Numbered from the stretch's first letter, positions 9,351 through 19,096 are shown. The stretch is DNA of 64,000 bases from Carpediemonas membranifera (GCA_019828565.1 JAHDYR010000005.1:1054001-1118000), one strand, 5' to 3'. The notes: a model not told the origin generated them from the sequence alone. Made by a program: numbers and translations.

Positions 9351-10553
9351 ATGCCGTGTGTAGACACGCTTGAGGTCTGGATCACACGCATGTTCCACCC
9401 ATTCCATGGTTTATTTAACGGTTTCCGAATGAACGAAAGAGACGAAGAGATGGAAGGATCAAAGCGCCAGATCGTGCATGCATTGATTTGTTACTTCAGC
9501 ATTGAGCCTAAGTATCGCACTGAAGGCGTTGTTGATGTTCTGAAGCACCGTGTTCACGAGAACGTCGTCGAGATGCTGACAGAGCGCAAGCAAAAGCCTC
9601 TTGAGAGCACAAGCGATGTTGTGGTGGCTGCAGAGAACGTACAAGAAGCAGCAATCCCGTCTACGAGGCGCTTCGCACGTCGGAGCTGCCAAGTAGATGG
9701 TTCTATCACCAGGGAGGGACAGGCATCGGCCGAGGGTGTGGGCAAGGCTGGCGAAGAAGCATCAGGTGAGGGTGAGGGGCAGCCTTCGGCGAGCAAGAAG
9801 GACAAGAAGAAGAAGCCCAAGATTGATCTCACCCTTGAGACATTCGATGTTACCGCGGTGCTCAAGGAGGAGCCTTGGTATGGCGGCATTATCGCGCCAG
9901 TATCCAGTGCTATGACGACGCTTACTGTCATTCAGTCTGGCTACATGGATGAACACCGCCTGGAACTCATGCTAGAGACAATGACGTCTGGTGCAACACG
10001 CGAGATGATGCTGCGGATCATGATTGCTTGGCAGCTGGAGCTGTACACGATCGCAGGGAAGCGTGGAGCGATGCCCGTCGACGATGAGGGTAGGGTCGCC
10101 CGTCTTGACGCCGCAGCCGAACGTTTACGTGCCGATGTACTGGCTGGGCGCGTTGGCAAGAACACCTACTGTGATGGCATCTACAAGCGCATCCACGAGA
10201 TGAGTTCCATCAAGACCCACAATGTGCGGCGTAAGTACGCCAAAATGATCAAGTACGCCATTCTCTGGCCAAAGGAGTTCCGCGAGCTCGCCAGTCACCA
10301 AGCTGTGCCCCTAACCCTGGCCCATTCCGTGCTCATCTTCAGCCAAGCCTTTGATAACAGGCTGAACGCTGAGCTCGGGCATCTTCAAGACCAGGACCGA
10401 GATAAGATCCGGCACAACATTCTGAGGCTTGAGGAAAGCCAGGGTTTGGAGCAGACGAGCGACTTACTCTTCCGAGTCTTTGGTGTCACCCGTCCCGGCA
10501 CAAGGAAGGCTCAATTGGTTACTCCGGAGAAGCGGGACAACGAGGCTGAGTGA
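9351..10553 (+). CDS. Unknown protein
   Basis: 400 aa from ATG 9351; the in-frame ATG at 9429 (MNERDEEME) is an alternative that removes a poorly structured leader. A low-complexity G/E/S and Lys-rich linker (about 120-160) precedes a helical C-terminal half. No family recognised. It faces away from the SET gene 8624-9283 across a 67-bp gap, so a shared bidirectional promoter is possible. It is followed by the second 240-bp repeat copy. Confidence 0.75.
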   Translation: MPCVDTLEVWITRMFHPFHGLFNGFRMNERDEEMEGSKRQIVHALICYFSIEPKYRTEGVVDVLKHRVHENVVEMLTERKQKPLESTSDVVVAAENVQEAAIPSTRRFARRSCQVDGSITREGQASAEGVGKAGEEASGEGEGQPSASKKDKKKKPKIDLTLETFDVTAVLKEEPWYGGIIAPVSSAMTTLTVIQSGYMDEHRLELMLETMTSGATREMMLRIMIAWQLELYTIAGKRGAMPVDDEGRVARLDAAAERLRADVLAGRVGKNTYCDGIYKRIHEMSSIKTHNVRRKYAKMIKYAILWPKEFRELASHQAVPLTLAHSVLIFSQAFDNRLNAELGHLQDQDRDKIRHNILRLEESQGLEQTSDLLFRVFGVTRPGTRKAQLVTPEKRDNEAE

Positions 10554-10634
10554 GAGAAGTAAAGTTTGATAATGACTGACAGATCCCTGTTGTTTAGGAC
10601 GCTGTTATCTCCCTTAAATGAGATTCCGGCAGAT

Positions 10635-10874
10635 GCATAAACTGCACACTTGTGCATTCGAGTACAGTGACGAAATCCCTCAATATGTTACGAACAGTCC
10701 ATTTAATAACCAATATCAACGCCAAGACGCGTGTAGTTCGGAGCCATGTAGTTGTTTGCGCTCGTCTGTCCCCCTATTACCGAAACTGGTGCTGTACTCT
10801 AGAAAATCACTAACAACATCAATATCGAGCTAGAAGGCGATGTAAAGAGCCTCATTGGACAATAATATCTTGAT
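10635..10874 (+). repeat. 240-bp direct repeat, copy 2
   Basis: Near-identical to 7365-7604. The near-absence of differences implies recent duplication or gene conversion. The following stretch 10875-11255 contains overlapping short frames (up to 134 codons), none with recognisable features. I see no gene or RNA there. Confidence 0.85.
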
Positions 10875-11255
10875 CGTAGCCATTTATTGCTTTCAAAGTT
10901 CAACGCCGAGACAAACAAAGGGACAGATGAATCAAAACACACCATTTACAGAACCCGGGGAGGAAACAGCTACGAGGAGGAGGCCCCACGGCAATGTCCG
11001 TGTCAAAGAGCGGCCGGGGAAGTGCGCCCGGAGAACGACAGCGCAAACGCAAGTAATATATTGCAAAATGCTTTACTTGCGCTGGTGCTTCTCATGGGCC
11101 GCGCCCACCAACAAGGCCGTTCACTATCACGTGCTCAAGAACACCCCCCTCCCAACACCAGGACGTCCTCCAGGACGTCGTTTCTGCTGTCATCCTTTCT
11201 CATTGAGCAGTTTAAGAACGAGAACAAGTCGCCACCGAACTGAGCGCTGGAATCG

Positions 11256-12785
11256 ATGAGCAGTGCTAGTTCCTCCCCATCAGCCATCAAAGAAGCCCTT
11301 ATCTCCGTATTCCGCGCCTCGCTAGTTGTAGCAGCCCGTATCTCCGGGGACGTACCATCCTTGCTCCAATGCGCCTACACCAGGCATTTTGGCGAGGAGA
11401 TGCCCTCGTTCCACAACGCAGAGAGCACTACTGCACCAGCGAGCGCCCCTTCTCTCGAATCCCTCCTCGCCACGCTCTCCAAGATCCCCCCGCTTGAACC
11501 AACCGCACAAGTCCTCCTAGATCACGCCCGCTCGATCCTCGCAGACGGACCCCCGCTGTCCATGAACGTCGAGCTCTCGCCTGGCGATGAGCTCCCGGCA
11601 GCCATGCACACACTGAACCAGGGCGCGGTGTGGGCGTGTCTTATGGGTGGAGGGGCCAACCCAGACCTCCAGGACCTCATCCGAAATGCTCTCGCCCCCG
11701 AGGGCAAGTGTCTCTGGTTCCTCTGCCGCAAGTTCTTCTTCACACTGAACGTCGCCGAGAAGGACGGCGAGTACTACCAATTCTCAAATGGCAACACACA
11801 CTACCATCACCGCATGTACATGGGCCGTCTATTCATGCTTCGTCCAGACAACCTCGCCATCTTCATTAGAGCCAGGATGCCCAGGGCCCTCGAGGTCTAC
11901 AGTTGCAATTTCAGCCATCTTACCAGGACACCTAAGGGTCTGTGGGCATGGAGCTTGGACTGGCACTGGAATGCGACCCGCCTCACCTTCACCAGCTGCC
12001 CTAATATCGCCGAGCTCGAGGCCAGTCTGCCCCCCTGGGAGAAGAACAGGATGGTGATCGATGTGTCGGAGCAGGCTTGTCGCAGGTTCATCCTCACCCC
12101 AGTCGGTACTGTCATGGCTGGAAACGGTGCATGCTTCACAGTTCATGACGATCTGAGAAGATACGTCTTCCACCCAGTCGCTGTGCCCACTGGCTTCATC
12201 CCTGATCGGATCATGTATGGAGGGGGGACAGTTATCCTCTCCGCGGGCGATCAGCAGGTAATCAGCGATTTCAACCGCCACTATAAGCTGGGACTTGGAC
12301 GCGATAGATGTATACGGGGCTTCGAAAAGCTGCCGTTCAGGGTCGACCAGCTCATGGCAGACTGTCGCTGCAACGTCTTCCTCAGCGGCAGTCAACTCCT
12401 GTTCGCCGGTGTGGTTCCCCAACATATCGCCCAGTCTGGCCTACTGCCTGAATACCAGCAGCGCGAGAAATGCCTCACAGCAACGCCGATTGCATTCCCT
12501 TTGAATGTAAAGGCGGTGTTGTTTTTTCCCTGGCGGCTGATTTGGGTGTCTCCTGGTTGCACCCATATTTGCGAGGACGATTGTACGCTAGATATGCCCT
12601 TTGAGGCAACAGCTGTCTATCAGACATATGAGCGTGTGTACGCATTATGCGACACAGAAGGGCAGTGGTATGATGTTGTGGGTGACTGCGATGGCGTGGC
12701 TAAGGTGGTCAAGTGCAGCGTGTCTACAGTGAGATATGCTCGCCTGAAAGTGCACTATTTCCTGCTCAACGAGGTGCCGGAATAA
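11256..12785 (+). CDS. Unknown 509-aa protein, possibly beta-propeller
   Basis: ATG at 11256. The Ser/Ala-rich N-terminus is followed by a mixed beta-rich region. Short segments such as LTPVGTVMAGNGACF and VFLSGSQLLFAG recall the strand rhythm of RCC1-like propellers, but the repeats are too weak to call. Several Trp/Cys/His residues are spread along the protein. No signal peptide or membrane segment. Long continuous frame supports a real gene. Function unknown. Confidence 0.75.
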   Translation: MSSASSSPSAIKEALISVFRASLVVAARISGDVPSLLQCAYTRHFGEEMPSFHNAESTTAPASAPSLESLLATLSKIPPLEPTAQVLLDHARSILADGPPLSMNVELSPGDELPAAMHTLNQGAVWACLMGGGANPDLQDLIRNALAPEGKCLWFLCRKFFFTLNVAEKDGEYYQFSNGNTHYHHRMYMGRLFMLRPDNLAIFIRARMPRALEVYSCNFSHLTRTPKGLWAWSLDWHWNATRLTFTSCPNIAELEASLPPWEKNRMVIDVSEQACRRFILTPVGTVMAGNGACFTVHDDLRRYVFHPVAVPTGFIPDRIMYGGGTVILSAGDQQVISDFNRHYKLGLGRDRCIRGFEKLPFRVDQLMADCRCNVFLSGSQLLFAGVVPQHIAQSGLLPEYQQREKCLTATPIAFPLNVKAVLFFPWRLIWVSPGCTHICEDDCTLDMPFEATAVYQTYERVYALCDTEGQWYDVVGDCDGVAKVVKCSVSTVRYARLKVHYFLLNEVPE

Positions 12786-12821
12786 ATCGAGCAAATAATT
12801 AGACCTTGGAATCATGAATGC

Positions 12822-13055
12822 CGTGTGCGGTGGGTCCGTGGACGATAGAGAGTGGGCCTGCACGCGGCGTGGCACCAAGACGCCGAAGTCTAGCTGCCGA
12901 TATTTGTTGAAGCAGGCCACTGTTGATGCTTCAGCCGCAAGAGCAACAAAGAAGGTGCACGACACACGTAAGGTATATCTGACGGGAAAGGCAGTGGCCT
13001 GGCTTAACTCGCAGATGGAGAAATAAAAGATTCAGAGTCAATGGATATGTTTACA
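12822..13055 (+). pseudogene. Duplicated 3' end of the 13329 gene
   Basis: This 234-bp segment matches 14054-14287 with a constant offset of 1232 bp and few changes. It carries the last 60 or so codons (VDDREWACTRRGTKT to NSQMEK), the stop and 3' flank of the complete gene downstream. A short frame from 12814 could express the fragment, but it lacks the rest of the protein. 13056-13328 holds nothing recognisable. Confidence 0.8.
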
Positions 13056-13328
13056 GCTTCATTCATTCCATCTATCGTCAGGGGTATCCAGATCGGACAG
13101 AGAGATGGGTCTTTTCAGACTCTGCATCCCCGCTTCGTGCAGGATGCGGTTCGCGTGCCTGACTGTCATGGGGGGACTACCCCAGAGCGAATCAAGGTCC
13201 TTGGACATCCAGATAAGACCAGCCCACATCAATATGGGCTGTAGGTTACGTTTCTGCTGTCTCTAGATGCGCAGTGATCTCACTTACCACCGAACATTTC
13301 TTTAGAATTTCGTTCTGAAGAAACCGAT

Positions 13329-14258
13329 ATGAGCTCTGGGGTGAAGGATTCAGCAGGATACGCCAGCATGATGTTTGAAGCGCTACTGAGGATGATTCCG
13401 AAGCTGCAGGAGTACATCGCGAGGTACCGTGGTGACGGTGGCGAGATGGATCCGGCTATGCTTTTGCAAGCGATCCTACATCGTGTTCCTGATCTTCACC
13501 ACGCTGATAAGAGACATATACGCGAGCTGTTGGCAGCTCGAAACTCAATCTGCCACAATCGCGATGTTTCCAGTGCTGACGATTTTGCATCCTTTGAGAT
13601 GTCGGTCACATGCGTCATGTCGTTTGTGACGCAGAAGGTGGGCCGTGATGACGGCTTCAATGCCTTCATGGAGGCTCTGCACAACGAGGCGAACGGGGGG
13701 CCGACCAGGACGCGAGTTCACCCGCAAGCCCCTTCCCGCAGGGACTCCCAGCCTGTCAGGATAGTCGAGAAGCGGGTTGAGGTACCTGTTTACATGACTG
13801 CGCTGGGTCCTGATCCTGATAAGCCGAGGATGGTGGGAAAATGCCAGCAGTTTTCGCCACAGGGTGAGCATGCAGAGACTCAGACTGTGCGAGACCTAGA
13901 GGAGGCGTCTACTCAGACAGAGCTGTTGGTTGAGCCTGTTAGTACCCTGCGCACGCATGAATTGTCTCGACGCGTCGTCAAGACCGCGATGTGCGATCTG
14001 CTTCGACAGAAGCTGAAGGAGAAGCCACCGACCGTATTCGCAGGGTCATGCGTTGTGTGTGGTGAGTCCGTGGACGATAGAGAGTGGGCCTGCACGCGGC
14101 GTGGCACCAAGACGCCGAAGTCTAGCTGCCGAGATTTGTTGAAGCAGGCCACTGTTGATGCTTCAGCCGCAAGAGCAACAAAGAAGGTGCACGACACACG
14201 TAAGGTATATCTGACGGGAAAGGCAGTGGCCTGGCTTAACTCGCAGATGGAGAAATAA
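13329..14258 (+). CDS. Possible HEPN-like protein with Cys-rich tail
   Basis: 309 aa, ATG at 13329. Residues 71-76 are RNSICH in a helical context (LLAARNSICHNRD), which fits the R-x4-H signature of HEPN domains, many of which are RNases or RNA-binding modules; the assignment rests on this motif alone. A linker of about 140 residues follows. The C-terminus has CVVCG and C...C residues that may bind zinc. The last 60 residues are duplicated upstream at 12822-13055. Could instead be an unrelated helical protein. Confidence 0.6.
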   Translation: MSSGVKDSAGYASMMFEALLRMIPKLQEYIARYRGDGGEMDPAMLLQAILHRVPDLHHADKRHIRELLAARNSICHNRDVSSADDFASFEMSVTCVMSFVTQKVGRDDGFNAFMEALHNEANGGPTRTRVHPQAPSRRDSQPVRIVEKRVEVPVYMTALGPDPDKPRMVGKCQQFSPQGEHAETQTVRDLEEASTQTELLVEPVSTLRTHELSRRVVKTAMCDLLRQKLKEKPPTVFAGSCVVCGESVDDREWACTRRGTKTPKSSCRDLLKQATVDASAARATKKVHDTRKVYLTGKAVAWLNSQMEK

Positions 14259-14287
14259 AAGATTCAGAGTCAATGGATATGTTTACA
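14054..14287 (+). repeat. Source copy of the 234-bp duplication
   Basis: 3' end of the 13329 gene and its 3' flank, repeated at 12822-13055. Outside these limits the two loci are unrelated. Confidence 0.8.
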
Positions 14288-14533
14288 CCTCTATGCGGTT
14301 CGGCGATGACTCCGTTGTATTCCACACCTTCTTTTAATGCCGAAACATGCAGTCATTTAGAGTCAACGCGCGTCCTGTCCGTCAGGCGAAGGGCATTCAG
14401 CAGAGGCATTGCTGCGGTCTGCAGACCGCCCTAGCGCTTCAGGATGGCCAACTGCATGATCTGGACTCATGTCTATCAAATCCATTTTGATCACATCAAA
14501 CATGTGTCAAATCCGGCAAATCGATTTTGCGAT

Positions 14534-14609
14534 AAAAAAAGGGGCAGAGGGGAGGAAGCGACCCATAAGGCGTACTTATGGACCATTTCCTCCCCCCTGC
14601 CCGTTTTTT
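14534..14609. terminator. Large A/T-capped palindrome, possible 3'-end hairpin
   Basis: A poly-A/G-rich arm (14534-14557) pairs with a C-rich/poly-T arm (14586-14609), with an inner ccataag/cttatgg pair. It resembles hairpins that mark transcript ends in some giant viruses; that role is inferred. 14288-14772 otherwise shows no gene. Confidence 0.45.
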
Positions 14610-14772
14610 GAGTCTCAACTCTCAATTCGAATTTGTCCCTATGTTACTTTTTTCTAGCAGGATTTAAAGTTTGATACTGCGCATGCGTATTGCTTAGGTA
14701 TAGCCAAGTACTACCATACCACTTTGAAGATCCAGCTCCGGCTCATCGTCGAGTTCATTTTTTCTTGCAACC

Positions 14773-14849
14773 GTAGATTATCTAGCTTTTTGAGGTCGAA
14801 GATAATCTAGGGTTTAGCAAAGATAATCTAGGGATGTTGACAGTATGAT
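14773..14849 (-). repeat. Inverted repeat right arm
   Basis: Inverse copy of 148-224, including the hairpin. The next ATG (14845) is inside the arm. Confidence 0.7.
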
Positions 14850-15201
14850 TTGCTTGATCGAGCAGACAACTCTCGCGTGTTCCTTCCTGACGGGCATGCG
14901 TTCTTTTGGTCGGCAGGACTACTCTGTCCCCCAGCTCCAGCGACTCAAGTGTGTGCGAGTTCACGACTGCTGTAAGGATGCGAAGCATTGGTTTGGTGTC
15001 CGCACACTGACCACCGTGACCTTCGAGCCAACTCGTGAGATGATCCAGACCTTTCAGGAGACTGTTGATGAAGTGTGGGAGTTTGTAGAAGAGCATACGA
15101 CGCTGACGTGTGGTGAGGAGGGCACGATGTCATGCAGTCTGGCGGACCATGGCATAGAGTTAGTTTGCTGCCTGTGTGGAGAGTGTAGCAGACAGAATTG
15201 A
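14845..15201 (+). CDS. Small cysteine-rich protein, hypothetical
   Basis: 118 codons. The C-terminal half (TREMIQTFQETVDEVWEFVEEH...CCLCGEC) looks protein-like, with a CCLCGEC cluster that may bind metal. The start is uncertain: the first ATG lies in a repeat arm, and MRSFGRQDYS at about residue 18 is an alternative. It may be the truncated end of a larger gene disturbed by the repeat. Confidence 0.4.
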   Translation: MICLIEQTTLACSFLTGMRSFGRQDYSVPQLQRLKCVRVHDCCKDAKHWFGVRTLTTVTFEPTREMIQTFQETVDEVWEFVEEHTTLTCGEEGTMSCSLADHGIELVCCLCGECSRQN

Positions 15202-15262
15202 GGCATCCGCGTGATATAAAGTGATGTAAGATGGTTCCGTGATAAATTCATTCATTTTTCAT

Positions 15263-15294
15263 ATGTGCCACTTTTTTTTTCATGAATGGCACAT
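15263..15294. repeat. Hairpin before the GNAT gene
   Basis: atgtgcca pairs with tggcacat around a T-rich loop. The whole 32-bp unit is the inverse copy of the hairpin at 20258-20288. Each sits directly upstream of a plus-strand gene start, which suggests a promoter or 5'-leader function, or the 3' end of the preceding gene. Confidence 0.7.
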
Positions 15295-15329
15295 TTCACA
15301 TTTCGCAGGTTTCACAAAAGTTTGTGAAA

Positions 15330-16287
15330 ATGAACCAAACGGGGAAAGAATCTTGGACAGAGGATACTCTTGCAGCCCATAAGGCTTATATACAGTACGT
15401 AAGACTTTCTGATAAGTCAGACATCATCCCCAGTGTCCGTACGTTTTTTAAGCAGGACGTTGCCACGAGAGGAGTTGATGACATCGATCATCGCTTCTTC
15501 ATGTTTGTTCACCCAGTGTTGCCCAGGTATTTACCCAGATTGGTTGCGATTCGTGACTGCAAGACTGATTCCATCATTTCGGCCTTGTTGCTCACGAAGG
15601 AGTCATACAACACCGAAGCTACTGATGAAACCCCTTCCGAGCTGCGCCAGGACTTATATGTTGTGGTTATTCGCACGGCATTCTATGCCAGGGGCAATGG
15701 TCTCGCCACGATTCTTCTTTCGGTTGCCTCTGCCGGACAGAGGATCCGCCTGCAGTGTGTAAGTTCTCTTGTGCCAGCCTACCAGCGTATGGGGATGTCC
15801 ATCTCCAAGCAAAAGTCCACGATGGAGTACCTGGATGATGCGAAACTGGTGACCATGGAGGCAACATACGGCCCGAACAAGTGGACGAAGCTCGGTGAGA
15901 GTCTCGTTGCTTGCCATGGATATGCCATGAAGTCCTGGAGGGCTCCCCCGTCCGTCGACTACGGTACGGCTTTCACTTCTGTGGACCAGGTCCAGCCTCC
16001 CCCAAAGAGAACCCAAGCCACCCAACCCACCCTGCCCACCAAGCCCTCGGACAAGCTCAACCGCTACATTAAGCGTCTGAGGAAGAGTGTTACCCCCGCA
16101 CCCGACGCGCAAGAAGCAACGTGAGATAATCATCGCCCTTTACGACAGCAACCGAAGGGATTTGGTCCAAAAGATCGTGGATAAGAGATCAAAGATGCGT
16201 AAGGATTACCAGAAAGAGAACTATTTCGAGGAAGAGTGGTACCATCTGCTGTCTGAGAAGGAAGATGAGGAAGAGAATGAAGATTAA
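15330..16287 (+). CDS. GNAT-family acetyltransferase, spliced
   Basis: Exons 15330-16120 and 16149-16287 give 309 aa. The 28-nt intron (GTGAGA...GACAG) removes a premature stop and joins a charged tail (ending EDEEENED). GNAT motif A is seen as FYARGNGLATILL at about 118-130 (acetyl-CoA pyrophosphate loop R-x-x-G-x-G), followed by a motif-B-like VPAYQRMGM. A Pro/Thr-rich linker and basic segment precede the acidic tail. An in-frame ATG at 15282 lies inside the hairpin, so the ATG at 15330 is preferred. Substrate (histone or other protein) unknown. Confidence 0.7.
16121..16148 (+). other. 28-nt spliceosomal intron
   Basis: GTGAGA at the 5' end, GACAG at the 3' end. Without splicing the protein stops at TGA overlapping the donor. 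With splicing AC+C gives Thr and the frame stays open to 16287. The downstream exon has strongly coding, charged composition. Confidence 0.7.
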
Positions 16288-16307
16288 ATGAAGAAGCAGT
16301 CGATTTA

Positions 16308-16994
16308 TTACTCATTTGAGTTGACGTTAGCTGCGTGGAAGAGCAGGAGGCTCGCGTAAACGGGTATACGCAGAACATCACGAGCCTCTGCAGCGGCACG
16401 GGCAGCGTTCCTCTTCTCAATCACAGCGGCGAGGTCCTTGAAGGTCTTCGAGTGCTTCTTGAGGACAAGCTGCGGACGCTCGAAGATGAGCTTAGAGTCC
16501 TTGCGGCACACACTCTCCAGAAGGACCTCTCTGACCTTGTCGACAGAGATACCAAGCCTCTGGGCGACGAAGGCGTAAGCGCGGGGGCGGACCGACTGAG
16601 GGATGCCGTGGAACAGCTCGCGGTACTCACGGACAGTTGCCAAGAGAGGGCTGCCATGGTCGACCTCATCTCCTTCGGCGTCCAGGCTGATGAGGGCCCT
16701 GAAGCGCTTCTCCTTGGCCTCAGAAGACTCGCCCTTGTACTGCGCCATGATCTGCTCAATGCTATCGAGAGAACGGAACTCCGCTTCATCCCTAAGATCC
16801 TCCGGAACGAATGTGGGGAGGTCATTGGGGCGTCTGTCAACCACCTCATTGCAAATGCGGTTTCCGGTGGCGACATCGGCAGCGGAGATGCTTCCAGCAG
16901 CGTGCTCCTTCTCTAAGTAAGTAGAAATCATTTCCACAGCGTTTAGACGCTTTCTGCCCTTGCTCTTAGCAGTATTACTCCGTTTCGGAGGCAT
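16308..16994 (-). CDS. Unknown basic protein
   Basis: 228 aa, ATG at 16994. Basic N-terminus (MPPKRSNTAKSKGRKR) typical of a nuclear localisation or DNA-binding tail, then a helical body. No domain recognised. Converges tail to tail with the GNAT gene, 20 bp apart. The dispersed motif at 17009-17031 lies just upstream of its start. Confidence 0.7.
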   Translation of the reverse strand: MPPKRSNTAKSKGRKRLNAVEMISTYLEKEHAAGSISAADVATGNRICNEVVDRRPNDLPTFVPEDLRDEAEFRSLDSIEQIMAQYKGESSEAKEKRFRALISLDAEGDEVDHGSPLLATVREYRELFHGIPQSVRPRAYAFVAQRLGISVDKVREVLLESVCRKDSKLIFERPQLVLKKHSKTFKDLAAVIEKRNAARAAAEARDVLRIPVYASLLLFHAANVNSNE

Positions 16995-17005
16995 AACGTT
17001 TCTTC

Positions 17006-17430
17006 AAGGTGCACTTTATGCTCGCAACGAAATTAGAAAACCAAACGAAGAAAGGAGAAGAGTATCGATCCTCAAACGCTGGCAAGCATGTGCATATCAC
17101 TAAAACAACATCATGAGAGCTCTGTGGCCTCGAATGGCCTGTAATAGAACCTAAACAACATCAACAATTGTAACTCGTCGAGGAAGCGTTGAGATGAACT
17201 ATAAACGCGGGAATGGATCAAACAATGGATTTAAGAGTGGCATACAAGGCCAGAATACCGCAATTATCGTCCGTTGATCCACGTGACCTCCATCTTGGTC
17301 GGTATCCAGAGAAAGCCCTTCAGACGCTCGCAACACAACATTTAGAAGACTTATCGTGAATGGCTCCTTCCATGATGGACCTTCACCTGGACATGCCATC
17401 TCTGACATGTCCAATGGTCTCCATTGAGCT
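17006..17430. repeat. Diverged copy 2 of a ~430-bp segment
   Basis: Paralog of 4238-4690 in the same orientation. Both copies lie 5' of an OTU gene (5022 and 17693), so the segment and the OTU gene were probably duplicated together. A promoter or leader role is possible. Confidence 0.65.
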
Positions 17431-17520
17431 CGCATTCATCCCTCTGAGCATCCGCCCCATGGTCCAATCAGATGCCCAATCAAAATTCTGCACCGAAGTG
17501 CCCCGAGGACCTCCTCTGAG

Positions 17521-17688
17521 TTCATAAGGCTCTCAGAGCCTTATACACCAATTCGAAATCGTGTATAAGGCTCTCAGAGCCTAATGAATCTCCCGCGCCG
17601 TTGCCTACTGATACTGGTCATTTTTCCGCATGGTTTATTAGGCTCTCAGAGCCTTATGAATTTTTTCATTAGGTCCTGAGAGCCTTAT
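17521..17688. repeat. Four palindromic ~21-bp units upstream of OTU gene 2
   Basis: Units of the form at(a/t)aggctctcagagcct at 17524-17544, 17565-17585, 17637-17657 and 17668-17688. The first two also pair as 28-bp arms of a larger palindrome. The last unit ends 5 bp before the ATG at 17693. Repeated palindromes this close to a start suggest binding sites for a dimeric regulator, or a structured leader. Confidence 0.75.
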
Positions 17689-17692
17689 AATC

Positions 17693-19066
17693 ATGCAATC
17701 GGTTTTCGACTTCTACATGCTCTTGAAGCGTTCGAAAACGTTTGGTAAGCAGTTCTTTATCTTCTATGACAGCGCTGAGATCAGTCAGGCCTCATCAAAC
17801 GCGCAGGAGATGATCAAGTGCTCACTTCTTCGTAAGTTCCTTCTGCCCGATGACAAGATCCTCACCGCCCTTCTTCGTGATCGTAAGTACTTTCCCCATA
17901 CCTTTTTACACAGATATTGGCTGGAAAACGCTTCGCAAGCTCTTCAGGTCGCCTCACCTTATCCTGCACCTAAGAGAAACTGCCGAGGCTCAGCTTGAGC
18001 TGATCACGACATCGGCTGAGCTGAAGAAGGTCATGGGAGATCATGCCTACGACAGCCTTGTCCAGAAGGTCCGCCGAGAAGTGTCTTCGGATCACGAGCA
18101 CGACGTTGGAGGTAAGTACTCCAAATAACTCCTGCTTATTCAGTCCTTTCGCTGCTCCGTGAGCGCATAATGCGCAAGGTGAAGCCAGGAAGGTCGGGGG
18201 TCGTCCGTTCGTTCAAGAACAACGCCGAGCCTGAGCTGTCGGACCCGGTCGACGTGCAGTTCGACCGGATAAGGCACCTGGACGCGCTTCTGATGGACTC
18301 TCCCGTCCACAGAAGTACCCTGAGTGGCACATCGCGCCTCCTGCGCCGCCATCTTGCCGTGGAACACAACGGTGCGATCCGTGATTTGAAGAGGGAGCTT
18401 TGGCGAGCCCGGGCCAAGATTGAAAAGCTCGAGACGGAGAAGCTTGTGCCCTTGAAGAAGGAGGCTGAGGTCATAGACCTGGATCGGGAGGCTTTGGTGG
18501 CCGCAGACCCCAAAGATGACGTCCAGACCATCATGGAGAAGACCGCTAAGAAGTTTAAGAACGATACAAGCTCTCTGAAGCGGTCTGAGGTGCCTGGGGA
18601 TGGCTCATGCATTCTCAGCGCCATGCATCTCATCAGGACTGGGTCCCAGCCTACTGTTGGTGAGAAGCTTCAGCTGTACGAGGACATCCGATCCTTCTGT
18701 GAGGGCAAGGGGTTCGAGGGCGACCCGTTCTCTGAGATGCCTGGCTCCCCTTTCCCCTGGGCAGACCATGAGGCCATCCAGGCCAGTGTAGAGCTGAGTC
18801 ACACTCCGGTAATCATCACCCAGATCGACGAGGACCTTACCTGCCTCTGGGTCCACAAAGGTTGGGAAGATTCAGAGTTCTTGCCCATCCAGGATGCGAC
18901 GCTGGACAAGATCTTAGGTCTTTGTGAGAGCATGAAGCTCACTCAGTTCATCGTCATCGAGAATCGTCATGCCTGTGTCTACAGTCTTCCGGACCGCAAG
19001 CGCAAGGCAGCTGCCGCAGAGCCCGAGAAGCGTGCTACTCGTCCGGAGGATGTCACCCGCTCATAA
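17693..19066 (+). CDS. OTU-type cysteine protease 2, spliced
   Basis: Exons 17693-17882, 17914-18111 and 18144-19066 give 436 aa. It is paralogous to 5022-7194: same N-terminal helical block (LLRKFLLPDDK against VLRAVLLDERK), same first intron position, same VDVQFDR block, then coiled-coil-like charged helices and a C-terminal OTU domain. The catalytic motif is canonical GDGSC with Cys285, and His405 in NRHACVY is the likely general base. The acidic middle of the first paralog is missing. A Lys/Arg-rich tail may be a nuclear signal. Expected to cleave ubiquitin-type conjugates. Confidence 0.85.
17883..17913 (+). other. 31-nt spliceosomal intron
   Basis: GTAAGT donor, pyrimidine-rich centre, ACACAG acceptor. 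31 nt shifts the frame, and splicing is needed to join the two conserved blocks. Same position as 5179-5206 in the paralog. Confidence 0.85.
18112..18143 (+). other. 32-nt spliceosomal intron
   Basis: GTAAGT donor, TATTCAG acceptor. Splicing joins G to TC and enters the frame of the OTU exon. Unspliced, the frame stops at TAA inside the intron. Confidence 0.85.
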
Positions 19067-19096
19067 ATGATTGATTGAATTGATATCTCTTCAAGT

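Noticed and set aside
7321-10833. Identical short proteins (LHTCAFEYSD...) at 7321-7563 and 10618-10833
   Set aside because: Identity is due to the 240-bp DNA repeat. The frames start outside the repeat with unrelated codons, so they are probably not genes.
10887-11259. Overlapping 118- and 134-codon ORFs
   Set aside because: Two frames over the same DNA, both low-complexity, without homology signs. Treated as noncoding.
148-14849. 14.7-kb DNA transposon bounded by the 77-bp inverted repeats
   Set aside because: No target duplication, no transposase between the arms, and gene content continues unchanged past 14849; kept only as a possibility.
17745-17772. Possible 28-nt intron (GTAAGC...GACAG) in exon 1 of OTU gene 2
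   Set aside because: Removing it shifts the frame and destroys the segment that aligns with the OTU paralog.
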